The notes below the pieces were generated by a model, which was not told the origin of the DNA, did not search any database, and saw nothing but the letters and a program-made list of their open reading frames with translations. A stretch of DNA of 15,716 bases from JAJXWB01 sp036796555. GTDB taxonomy: Bacteria; Pseudomonadota; Alphaproteobacteria; Rhizobiales; Beijerinckiaceae. The position numbers and the translations under genes are program-made. Within the stretch, counting starts at the first letter, position 1, and each line of letters starts with the position of its first letter. Where the stretch lies: assembly GCA_036796555.1 (NCBI GenBank), contig DAIRCS010000072.1:1-15716 (forward strand), written 5' to 3'. This document shows, one piece after another, positions 1 to 6,856 of the stretch.

Positions 1-966
1 CATGTCGAGGACATTCTGGCGACGCTGATGCAGGGCGAGCGCCCTGCTCTCGTCGTCATCGATTCCATCCAGACCATGTTCACCGACGCCGTGGACTCCG
101 CGCCGGGCACTGTGACGCAGGTGCGGGGCAGCGCGCAGGCTCTGATCCGCTTCGCCAAGACGACCGGCGCCTGCGTCGTGCTGGTCGGCCATGTCACCAA
201 GGACGGCCAGGTCGCGGGCCCGCGCGTGGTCGAGCACATGGTCGACGCCGTCCTCTCCTTCGAGGGCGACGGCGCGCATCATTTCCGCATGTTACGCGCG
301 CAGAAGAACCGGTTCGGGCCGACCGACGAGATCGGCGTGTTCGAGATGACGGGCGCGGGCCTGTCCGAGGTCGCCAATCCCTCCGCGCTCTTTCTGGCGG
401 GCCGCGAGGCCGGCGCGCCGGGCGCGGCCGTGCTGGCGGGCATGGAGGGGTCGCGTCCCATGCTGCTGGAAATCCAGGCGCTGGTCACGCCGACGACGCT
501 CGGCACGCCGCGCCGCGCCGTCGTCGGCTGGGATTCGCAGCGCCTGTCGATGGTGCTGGCGGTGCTGGAAGCGCATGGCGGCGTGCGGCTCGGCGGGCAC
601 GACGTCTATCTGTCGATCGCCGGCGGCCTGCGCATCGCCGAGCCCGCGGCGGATATGGCCGCCGCCGCCGCGCTCGTCTCGTCGCTGACCGGCGCGGCGC
701 TGCCGCCCGACGCCTGCTTCTTCGGCGAGATCGGCTTGTCCGGGGCGATCCGGCCCGTGATCCACACCGGTCTTCGGCTGAAGGAAGCGGCCAAGCTTGG
801 CTTCCGCCGCGCCGTCCTGCCGCCGCCGCCGTCGGAAAAAGGCGAGGACGCGCCGGCGGGCGTCGCGTTGCAGCGGTGCGGGCATATTTCGGCGCTGGTC
901 GCCGAGATCGCCTCCTCCGCGCCGCAACGCAATCCGCAGCGCGAGCGGGTGCGGGAGCGCGCCTGA
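1..966 (+). CDS. radA: DNA repair protein RadA/Sms, C-terminal part (5' end outside window)
   Basis: The reading frame is open from the first base, so this is the 3' portion of a longer gene. RadA is a RecA-like ATPase that promotes branch migration of recombination intermediates and has a Lon-protease-like C-terminal domain. Visible here are the end of the RecA core (VVIDSIQTM, then GHVTKDGQVAGPRVVEHMVD) and the family hallmark KNRFG near residue 105 of the fragment, followed by EIGVFEM. The Lon-like domain follows from about residue 165, with GGLRIAEPAADMAAAAALVSS and the FFGEIGLSGAIRPV segment. The N-terminal zinc finger and Walker A lie upstream of the window. It ends in a basic tail rich in Arg. 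In many Rhizobiales radA directly precedes cvpA; here about 2.9 kb of other genes intervene. Confidence 0.96.
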   Translation, partial: HVEDILATLMQGERPALVVIDSIQTMFTDAVDSAPGTVTQVRGSAQALIRFAKTTGACVVLVGHVTKDGQVAGPRVVEHMVDAVLSFEGDGAHHFRMLRAQKNRFGPTDEIGVFEMTGAGLSEVANPSALFLAGREAGAPGAAVLAGMEGSRPMLLEIQALVTPTTLGTPRRAVVGWDSQRLSMVLAVLEAHGGVRLGGHDVYLSIAGGLRIAEPAADMAAAAALVSSLTGAALPPDACFFGEIGLSGAIRPVIHTGLRLKEAAKLGFRRAVLPPPPSEKGEDAPAGVALQRCGHISALVAEIASSAPQRNPQRERVRERA

Positions 967-981
967 CGCGCATGAATGAAG

Positions 982-995
982 GCGCGTTAACGCGC
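982..995. repeat. 14-bp perfect palindrome just downstream of radA
   Basis: GCGCGTTAACGCGC reads identically on both strands and starts 16 bases after the radA stop codon. It could act as a short transcript-end hairpin or a protein-binding dyad. No T-tract follows, so it is not a classical intrinsic terminator. The gap between radA and the next gene (967-1123) also has an AT-rich patch around 1018-1034 that may hold a promoter, but no convincing -35/-10 pair was seen. Confidence 0.35.
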
Positions 996-1123
996 TGGCG
1001 GGCGTCGACAGGACAGAAATTCAATAAATTTATACGCATCCTTGCCGCAGAGGGTTCAAAGCGCGCAATTCGCGGCCGCCGACCGGCGTGTCCGCGGCGC
1101 GCTTCATCGGTCAGGAGCCGGAC

Positions 1124-2389
1124 GTGCTGGATGTCAGCGCAACGGGCGGGTCCATTCCCGAACGGCGGCGTAAGCCTTGGGTCGAGCCGCGCGAGCGCCG
1201 CGCGGCGACGACGACGGGTCCGCGCGAGCGGCGCGCGCATTCGCGCGACGGCGCGCTGCGGGAGGGCGCCATTCACGTCGAGGCGCTGGACATGGCGGCC
1301 GCTCGCATCCATCGCGCCGAATGGGCGCGGCTGGCGGCGCGCGCGGTCGAGCCCAACCCTTTCTTCGAACCGGATTTCATTCTGCCCGCCGCCAGGCAGC
1401 TCGTCGCCTCGCGCCGTCCGACCGTGCTCGTCGCGCGCAAGCGAATCGACGGGCGCATGCGCATGATCGGCGCCCTCCCGCTCGCGCCCTCGGGTCGTTT
1501 CGGCGGGCTCGGCCCGGCGCGCGCCTGGCGCGATCCGCTGGCGCCGCTCGGCGCGCCGCTGCTCGACCGCGACCACGCCGTCGAGGCCTTTTCCGCCTTT
1601 CTCGCCTGGGTCGGCGCGCGGCGGGCGTTCGGACAAAGTCTGGCGATGAGCACGACGTTTCGCTCGGGCGCGGCGGCGAACGCTGTCCGGGAGGCGGCGC
1701 GGGCGCGCGGGGTCGATTGCCGCGAATTCGACGCCGGCGCGCGCGCGACGCTTCACGCCGGAGCGGACCTCGACCGGATGATGTCGCCGCATCGGCGCAA
1801 GATGCTGCGCCGCCTGCGCCGTCGCCTCGCGGAACGGGGCGACGTCGCGACGCGCGTGGTTTCCGGCGCCGCGGCCGAAGAGGAAATGGAGGTGTTCTTC
1901 GAGCTGGAGGCGTCGGGCTGGAAGGGCCGGCGGCGCACCGCGCTCGCCTCCTCCATCCGCACGCTGGCGCTCGCCCGCGGCTTCCTGCGCGGCCTTTCGC
2001 GCGACGACCGCTGCTCGATCGCCTGGCTGGAGCTGGACGGCGTGGCGATCGCGGGCGCCGTTCTCGTCTATTCGGGCGGGACCTGCTTCTACTGGAAGAT
2101 GGCCTACGACGAGCGCTACGCCGATTTTTCGCCCGGCGCGCAGCTCATGGCCGACCTTTCGCGGCTCCAGCTCGCCGATCCCGATTTCACGCTGGCCGAT
2201 TCCTGCGCCATGCCCGGCGCGGGCGGCGTCGAGGCGATGTGGAAAGGCCGGCGCCGCATGGCTGACCTGCTGATCGGCAAGCCCGGCCCCGGCTTCGCCG
2301 TGGTCGGCGAAATCGAGGCCGCCAAACGCCAGTTGCGCGCCGGCGCCAAACGCGTCTACCGCAAGGCGGCGGCGCTCATCCCGCGTTGA
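1124..2389 (+). CDS. FemAB/CelD-like GNAT acetyltransferase
   Basis: Predicted 421-residue protein resembling the BioF2-like/CelD-BcsL acetyltransferase group (GNAT fold), often found near polysaccharide or cell-envelope genes; the substrate is unknown. The region from about residue 57 (MAAARIHRAEWARLAARAVEPNPFFEPDF) is the typical N-terminal signature of the family in Rhizobiales. A basic stretch, MMSPHRRKMLRRLRRRLAERG, follows in the middle, then a C-terminal GNAT-like half with DGVAIAGAVLVYSGGTCFYWKMAYDERYADFSPGAQL. The GTG at 1124 is preferred because AGGAG (1113-1117) lies six bases upstream. An in-frame GTG at 1088 has no such site, and ATG 1292 would give a family-typical compact start. 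The first ~55 residues are Arg-rich and low complexity, so the start remains uncertain. It ends three bases from the stop of the convergent gene at 2393. Confidence 0.75.
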   Translation: MLDVSATGGSIPERRRKPWVEPRERRAATTTGPRERRAHSRDGALREGAIHVEALDMAAARIHRAEWARLAARAVEPNPFFEPDFILPAARQLVASRRPTVLVARKRIDGRMRMIGALPLAPSGRFGGLGPARAWRDPLAPLGAPLLDRDHAVEAFSAFLAWVGARRAFGQSLAMSTTFRSGAAANAVREAARARGVDCREFDAGARATLHAGADLDRMMSPHRRKMLRRLRRRLAERGDVATRVVSGAAAEEEMEVFFELEASGWKGRRRTALASSIRTLALARGFLRGLSRDDRCSIAWLELDGVAIAGAVLVYSGGTCFYWKMAYDERYADFSPGAQLMADLSRLQLADPDFTLADSCAMPGAGGVEAMWKGRRRMADLLIGKPGPGFAVVGEIEAAKRQLRAGAKRVYRKAAALIPR

Positions 2390-2392
2390 CGG

Positions 2393-3319
2393 TCACGCCC
2401 GCGCCGCCTCGGCGTAGCCGGCGTAGGAATGTTTCAGCGTCGCGTGATTGAGCAGCATTTCGGCGACCTGCCGCGTCCCCGTGCTGTCGTAGATGCGCGA
2501 GCGGACCCAGTAACTCTCCGTGCGCTTGCTCTCCGACAGGGCCGCGATCTCGCGGCGGATGACGTAGTCCTCGCCGATGAACAGCGGACCGTCGATCATG
2601 CGGATTTCCTGATCGGCGAAGAGGCCGACCGCCGGCCCTTTCACCGGAAACTTCGCCTTCGTGCTGGAATATTCGGCGAGCACGGACACCATTTCGAGCG
2701 GCACGATCGGCCGGCCCCAGGGATTGTCGCCGCTCGAATACCACGGCGAATTCTCGGTGATGACGGCGAGCTTCCGGTTCAGCGAAAACGGATAGAGCGC
2801 GCCCATGTTCTGATCGGGATCCATGCGCACGCGCTCGTCCTCGGCGCCTTTCATCCCGACATGCAGGTCGGCGAGGATGACGAGCCTTTCGGGCGGACGC
2901 AGCGCCTTCATGCGGGCTTCCAGCAGCGTTTCGCCGTGGTCGGGGCCGATCGAGGCGGAGGCTTCCAGCACGGGGGTCCCGTCCGCCTTCTGCGCCCAGA
3001 CCTTCGTGCGCGTCGCTCCCGCCGGCGGCAGGTCGGCGAAGGCGCGGACCTCCTCCCCTTCCACGACCATGTTCTGGTAGTGCGAGGAGATACAGCCCCG
3101 CTCATACCAGTCGCGGCCCCAGATGCGCTCGAGCAGCGGCGGGAACAGGCTGAAATGGGTCGGGCCCTCGATGGGGCCGGCCCTGAAACCCAGCTTCTCG
3201 GCCATCGAATCGTCGTGGATCGAGGCGTGCCCGCCGTATTCCTGATCGGCCAGCATCTGGCGCGGGCTGCGGAGCGGCCCTGAGATCACAAGCGGCGTTT
3301 CAAATCCACGCGAATTCAT
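2393..3319 (-). CDS. Double-hotdog MaoC-like (acyl dehydratase-type) protein, substrate unknown
   Basis: The 308-residue protein looks like two hotdog-fold halves of the MaoC/FAS1-dehydratase type. Proteins of this fold hydrate or dehydrate acyl thioesters or act as thioesterases. The N-terminal half contains HDDSMAEKLGFRAGPIEGPTHFSLF at about residues 35-60, which matches the H-D-x(n)-A-x-x-x-G-x-x-G-P-I-x-G hotdog pattern. The C-terminal half (from ~residue 195) contains WGRPIVPLEMVSVLAEYS, a second hotdog-like helix. The canonical MaoC hydratase motif (D-x-N-P-x-H) is not evident, so catalysis is unproven. The start is well supported: GGGAGGA sits a few bases upstream of the ATG. The gene is convergent with the acetyltransferase and may be the second gene after the small ORF at 3417-3587. 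Confidence 0.65.
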   Translation of the reverse strand: MNSRGFETPLVISGPLRSPRQMLADQEYGGHASIHDDSMAEKLGFRAGPIEGPTHFSLFPPLLERIWGRDWYERGCISSHYQNMVVEGEEVRAFADLPPAGATRTKVWAQKADGTPVLEASASIGPDHGETLLEARMKALRPPERLVILADLHVGMKGAEDERVRMDPDQNMGALYPFSLNRKLAVITENSPWYSSGDNPWGRPIVPLEMVSVLAEYSSTKAKFPVKGPAVGLFADQEIRMIDGPLFIGEDYVIRREIAALSESKRTESYWVRSRIYDSTGTRQVAEMLLNHATLKHSYAGYAEAARA

Positions 3320-3416
3320 GAACGTTCCTCCCGCGCGGGAGGCTAACGCGCGGCGGCGGGGCGGTCTACAGGCCGGACTGCGCGGCCGGGAGCCGGATTC
3401 GCCGGCCCGCGATCCT

Positions 3417-3587
3417 TCACAAGATCGCCCTGGCCGCCGTGATCAGGGCGATGACGTATTCGCTCATGCCACAAGCCGCGATGACGGCGCAGGCGAATGC
3501 GACGGGGTCGATGGACGCGCGCAGCGTCAGGAGCGGCGCGATCGTCAGCCGGGAAGCCTGAATGGGAAGCATCTGCGCCCGGAGCAT
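3417..3587 (-). CDS. Small hydrophobic ORF (56 aa) with a strong ribosome binding site
   Basis: Reading the minus strand gives a 56-residue ORF that starts MLRAQMLPIQASRL and ends ALITAARAIL. An almost consensus Shine-Dalgarno sequence, AGAGGAGG, lies six bases before the ATG. The middle and C-terminal part is hydrophobic (FACAVIAACGMSEYVIALITAARAIL, residues ~31-56) and could form one membrane segment; two Cys are present. It is not a recognised family. It lies 98 bases upstream of the hotdog gene on the same strand and could share its transcript. A longer frame on the same strand (3343-3870) covers the same DNA but has low-complexity content and no comparable start signal. Confidence 0.45.
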   Translation of the reverse strand: MLRAQMLPIQASRLTIAPLLTLRASIDPVAFACAVIAACGMSEYVIALITAARAIL

Positions 3588-3726
3588 GAAATCCTCCTCT
3601 TTCGAGATATCCGTGCGGGCTGAATGTCGGCGGTCCGGCGTAATTTATCGATGTGGAAGGTTCGTCGGCCCCATAAGGTTTCAGTAAATCCGGTCGCCTG
3701 GACGCAAAGGTTCGGGCGTCGGCAAG

Positions 3727-3755
3727 GGTGACGTAGCCAACGGACTCCGCTATAA
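3727..3755 (+). promoter_or_regulatory. Candidate sigma-70-type promoter for cvpA-purF
   Basis: GGTGAC (3727-3732), 17 bases, then CTATAA (3750-3755) approximates the alphaproteobacterial housekeeping pattern CTTGAC-N17-CTATAT. It would start transcription near 3762, about 105 bases before the cvpA ATG. The rest of the gene-free stretch 3588-3868 shows no RNA gene, hairpin or other ORF that could be supported. Confidence 0.35.
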
Positions 3756-3868
3756 GCCGCGCATCGCGCCGAAGTCCCGAATCCTGTTCAGGCGGCGGCG
3801 TGGCGGTCGCCAGAAAAGGATTCGGGCCGCATCCGAAGCTGGTCCCATCGGCGCGAGGCCAAGTTTTC

Positions 3869-4546
3869 ATGCCTTCCTATCTCGATCTCGGTCTGATCGG
3901 CGTCATTCTCGTTTCTTCATTGCTTGCGATGCTGCGCGGTTTTACGCGCGAGGTTCTGGCCATCGCCTCCTGGGCGGCGGCGGCGCTGGCGGCGCTCTAC
4001 TTCCACCCGCTGGTAGTTCCGTATCTCAAACCCTACATATCGAAGGACACGATCGCGCTCGCGGCCGCCGCGGGCGTCGTGTTCTTCGTCGCGCTCATCG
4101 TCGTCTCGATCATCACCGTCCGCATCTCGGACATGATCCTCGATTCGAAGGTCGGCGCGCTCGACCGTTCGCTGGGCTTCCTGTTCGGGGCCGCAAGGGG
4201 TCTGCTGCTGTGCGCCGTCGCCTTCATCTTCTTCAACTGGCTCATGCCGGAGAAGTCGCAGCCCGAATGGGTGAAGAACGCCAAGATGCGCCCGCTGCTG
4301 ACCGCGACCGGCGACCAGATCATGGCGCTGCTGCCGGACGATCCGGAGAGCATTCTCGCCAAGCTGAAAAAGAACAAGCCGGGCGCGCCGCCGGAAGAAG
4401 CGCCGGCGGAGAGCGACGACGCCAAGCCGGTCCAGCCGCCCGCGCGGCCGGGCGCTGCGCAGAAGTCGGACGCGACGCCTGCCATCAAGCCGACGGATCG
4501 CCAGAAACTCGACGCGCTGGCGACCGGTTCGCAGCCGCGCAGATAG
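3869..4546 (+). CDS. cvpA: CvpA family membrane protein
   Basis: The 225-residue protein has the CvpA (colicin V production) domain. It opens MPSYLDLGLIGVILVSSLLAMLRGFTREVL, with about four membrane segments near residues 5-22, 28-45, 63-86 and 105-123. The conserved RGFTREVL loop and the GALDRSLGFLFGAARG segment before the last helix are typical. The C-terminal ~90 residues are a soluble Pro/Ala/Lys-rich tail. CvpA proteins are inner-membrane proteins linked to envelope homeostasis; the mechanism is not settled. The ATG at 3869 was chosen because it gives the family-typical N-terminus. An in-frame GTG at 3800 would add 23 polar residues and lacks a ribosome site. It sits 69 bases upstream of purF, a very widespread pairing. 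Confidence 0.92.
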   Translation: MPSYLDLGLIGVILVSSLLAMLRGFTREVLAIASWAAAALAALYFHPLVVPYLKPYISKDTIALAAAAGVVFFVALIVVSIITVRISDMILDSKVGALDRSLGFLFGAARGLLLCAVAFIFFNWLMPEKSQPEWVKNAKMRPLLTATGDQIMALLPDDPESILAKLKKNKPGAPPEEAPAESDDAKPVQPPARPGAAQKSDATPAIKPTDRQKLDALATGSQPRR

Positions 4547-4615
4547 ACCCGCGCGGTGGGCGCACAGGGACAGGAACTGCCGAAGGCGGACAGACGTTCG
4601 CATGGAGCGTGTAGG

Positions 4616-6112
4616 ATGACGCAGGATCCCAGCAAATTCCCCGTGGCCGGCCCGCAGCGCGACCACGATTTCGATATCGACGGCGACACCCTGCGCGAAG
4701 AGTGCGGGGTGTTCGGCATTTTCGGGCATCCCGAAGCCGCCACCATCACCGCGCTCGGCCTGCACGCGCTCCAGCACCGCGGCCAGGAAGCGGCGGGCAT
4801 CGTCTCCTTCGACGGCCAGCGCTTCCACTCCGAACGCCGCCTCGGCCTCGTCGGCGATCACTTTTCCCGCGCCAGCACGATGCAGGGACTGGCCGGCGAC
4901 GCCGCGATCGGCCATGTCCGCTATTCGACGACCGGCGAGACGATCCTGCGGAACGTGCAGCCGCTGTTCTCGGAAATCTCGTCGGGCGGCTTCGCCGTCG
5001 CCCACAACGGCAATCTCACGAACGGCCTGACGCTGCGCCGCGAGCTCATCCGCGACGGCGCGATCTACCAGTCGACCTCCGACACGGAAGTCGTGCTGCA
5101 CCTTGTGGCGCGCAGCCGCAAGCAGCGCATCGTGGAGCGCTTCATCGAGGCGATCCGCCAGCTCGAAGGCGCCTATTCGCTGGTGGCGCTCAGCAACAAG
5201 AAGCTGATCGGCGCGCGCGATCCGCTCGGCATCCGCCCGCTCGTGCTCGGCGAACTCGACGGCAAATACATTCTCGCGTCCGAGACCGTGGCGCTCGACA
5301 TCATCGGCGCGCGCTTCGTGCGCGACATCCAGAACGGCGAAGTGGTCGTCATTTCCGACGAAGGCATCGAGAGCCTGAAGCCCTTCCCGCCGCAGCCGGC
5401 CCGGCCCTGCATCTTCGAATACATCTATTTCGCCCGGCCTGATTCCATCGTGCACGGGCGGCCGGTCTACGACGTGCGCAAGGCCATGGGGGCGCAGCTC
5501 GCGCGCGAGAGCCATGTGGACGCCGACGTGATCGTGCCGGTGCCCGATTCCGGCGTGCCGGCGGCGATCGGCTATGCGCAGGAATCCGGCATTCCCTTCG
5601 AGCTCGGCATCATCCGCAACCATTACGTCGGGCGCACCTTCATCCAGCCGACGCAGAACGTGCGCGAGCTCGGCGTGCGCATGAAGCACAACGCCAACAG
5701 GAGCGTGGTGGCGGGCAAGCGGATCGTGCTGATCGACGATTCCATCGTGCGCGGCACGACTTCGGTGAAGATCGTGCGCATGATGCGCGACGCCGGCGCC
5801 AAGGAAGTGCATTTCCGCATTTCCTCGCCGCCGATCACCCATCCCGACTATTACGGGATCGACACGCCGCAGCGCGACAAGCTGCTGGCGGCCACCCACA
5901 ATCTCGAGGAAATGCGCGCCTATATCGGCTGCGACTCGCTCGCCTTCCTGTCGGTCGACGGCATCTACAAGGCGATGGGCGAGGACGGCCGCAATCCGCA
6001 GCGCCCGCAATTCACCGACCATTGCTTTACCGGCGACTATCCGACCGTGCTCACCGACGTCGGCGGTGACAACGGCAAGCAGCAGCTTTCGCTGCTGGCC
6101 GAAGCGGGGTGA
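4616..6112 (+). CDS. purF: Amidophosphoribosyltransferase (PurF)
   Basis: PurF catalyses the first committed step of purine synthesis, PRPP plus glutamine to 5-phosphoribosylamine, in the cytosol. The 498-residue protein has an N-terminal Ntn glutaminase domain. The nucleophile is Cys30 in REECGVFGIFG, so residues 1-29 would be a removed propeptide. HALQHRGQEAAGIV and the GHVRYSTTG loop follow. The C-terminal phosphoribosyltransferase domain has the PRPP loop VLIDDSIVRGTTS at ~371-383. Cysteines that bind an iron-sulfur cluster in the Bacillus-type enzyme appear partly absent (Asp in HPDYYGID, Thr in TDHCFTG), so a cluster is unlikely. The ATG at 4616 is preceded by GGAG/AGG-like bases. The neighbour downstream is a toxin-antitoxin pair rather than the usual SDR gene. 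Confidence 0.98.
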   Translation: MTQDPSKFPVAGPQRDHDFDIDGDTLREECGVFGIFGHPEAATITALGLHALQHRGQEAAGIVSFDGQRFHSERRLGLVGDHFSRASTMQGLAGDAAIGHVRYSTTGETILRNVQPLFSEISSGGFAVAHNGNLTNGLTLRRELIRDGAIYQSTSDTEVVLHLVARSRKQRIVERFIEAIRQLEGAYSLVALSNKKLIGARDPLGIRPLVLGELDGKYILASETVALDIIGARFVRDIQNGEVVVISDEGIESLKPFPPQPARPCIFEYIYFARPDSIVHGRPVYDVRKAMGAQLARESHVDADVIVPVPDSGVPAAIGYAQESGIPFELGIIRNHYVGRTFIQPTQNVRELGVRMKHNANRSVVAGKRIVLIDDSIVRGTTSVKIVRMMRDAGAKEVHFRISSPPITHPDYYGIDTPQRDKLLAATHNLEEMRAYIGCDSLAFLSVDGIYKAMGEDGRNPQRPQFTDHCFTGDYPTVLTDVGGDNGKQQLSLLAEAG

Positions 6113-6152
6113 GTTGCGCGGCCGCCCCCGGAATTGACCGATCAGCCCCGTG

Positions 6153-6171
6153 TTGATATCAATGATATCAA
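6153..6171. promoter_or_regulatory. Perfect 19-bp inverted repeat, likely antitoxin operator
   Basis: TTGATATCA-A-TGATATCAA is a perfect dyad, built from two copies of the self-palindromic TGATATCA. It lies 11 bases before the antitoxin GTG start and touches its ribosome site (AGGAAGG). FitA-type ribbon-helix-helix antitoxins bind such paired dyads and repress their own operon, so autoregulation is the likely role. The AT-rich composition stands out from the GC-rich surroundings. Confidence 0.6.
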
Positions 6172-6182
6172 GGAAGGCGGCC

Positions 6183-6440
6183 GTGGCTCAGCTTCTCGTT
6201 CGAAAGATCAGCGAGGCTTCAAAGGAGAAGCTTCGAAATCGCGCGCGCATGCATGGGCGCAGCATGGAGGAGGAAGCGCGGGTCATCCTCGACGCGGCGC
6301 TCGCGCAGCCTGACGCTGCGGGCGCGAAGTTCGGCTGGGCCTCGCGTTTCATCGCGGAGCGAGGCGCCACCTTTACCGAGGACGAGGCCGACGCTCTGGA
6401 GCTTCGGGGCCAGCCGATCCGGCCGGCCGAATTCGATTGA
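6183..6440 (+). CDS. FitA-like ribbon-helix-helix antitoxin
   Basis: The 85-residue protein begins MAQLLVRKISEASKEKLRNRA and continues MHGRSMEEEARVIL, which is the ribbon-helix-helix DNA-binding signature of FitA/StbC-type antitoxins (residues ~1-40). The C-terminal acidic half (FTEDEADALELRGQPIRPAEFD) would wrap and block the PIN toxin. The start is GTG at 6183, placed correctly after AGGAAGG. An in-frame GTG at 6150 would read through the operator dyad and is less likely. The stop overlaps the TTG start of the toxin gene by three bases, which implies translational coupling. The pair is inserted between purF and the SDR gene. Confidence 0.88.
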   Translation: MAQLLVRKISEASKEKLRNRARMHGRSMEEEARVILDAALAQPDAAGAKFGWASRFIAERGATFTEDEADALELRGQPIRPAEFD

Positions 6441-6856
6441 TTCTCCTCGACACGAATGTCGCGTCCGAACTGATGCGTCCCAAGCCTTCCCACGGCGTCG
6501 CCGTCTGGTTGGACCGGACGAGCATCGATGAATTGTATCTGAGCTCGATAAGCTGGCTCGAGCTGAAATTCGGCGTAGAACTTCTGCCCGCCGGCAAACG
6601 CAGGACGCTCCTGACCGGCGAGGTCGAGAAGCTGCGCCGCCTGTTCGACGGCCGCATTCTTTCCTTCGATCTGCGAGCTGCGGAAGAGACGGCGCGCTTT
6701 TCGGCGGCGCGCCGTGCATCGGGAAAAGGCGTCGAATGGCGAGACGCGCAGATCGCAGGCGTCGCTCTCTGTCACAGCGCAAAGCTTGCTACGCGAAACG
6801 TGCGAGACTTCGACGCGATCGGCCTCGACCTCATCAACCCCTGGGAAGCAGCATAG
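6437..6856 (+). CDS. FitB-like PIN-domain toxin (VapC family)
   Basis: The 139-residue PIN-domain protein is a predicted Mg-dependent ribonuclease toxin. The acidic active-site set is present: Asp5 in MILLDTNVASEL, Glu42 in SISWLELKFGVELL, Asp103 in WRDAQIAGVAL, and Asp124 in TRNVRDFDAIGLDLINPW. The last motif is diagnostic for the FitB branch. The start is TTG at 6437, whose bases overlap the antitoxin stop (TTGA). The later ATG codons would remove Asp5, so TTG is favoured. All catalytic positions are intact and the gene looks functional. Its stop TAG is immediately followed by the ATG of the SDR gene with no spacer, so toxin and SDR may be co-transcribed. Confidence 0.9.
   Translation: MILLDTNVASELMRPKPSHGVAVWLDRTSIDELYLSSISWLELKFGVELLPAGKRRTLLTGEVEKLRRLFDGRILSFDLRAAEETARFSAARRASGKGVEWRDAQIAGVALCHSAKLATRNVRDFDAIGLDLINPWEAA

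Noticed and set aside
3343..3870. 175-codon minus-strand frame overlapping the small ORF and the cvpA start
   Set aside because: It has no ribosome site and low-complexity composition. The small ORF at 3417-3587 in another frame has the convincing start signal.
3917..6022. Very long minus-strand open frame (~700 codons) opposite cvpA and purF
   Set aside because: It is antisense to two certain genes, is Arg/His/Asp-rich low complexity, and has no recognisable domain. Such frames are expected opposite GC-rich coding DNA.
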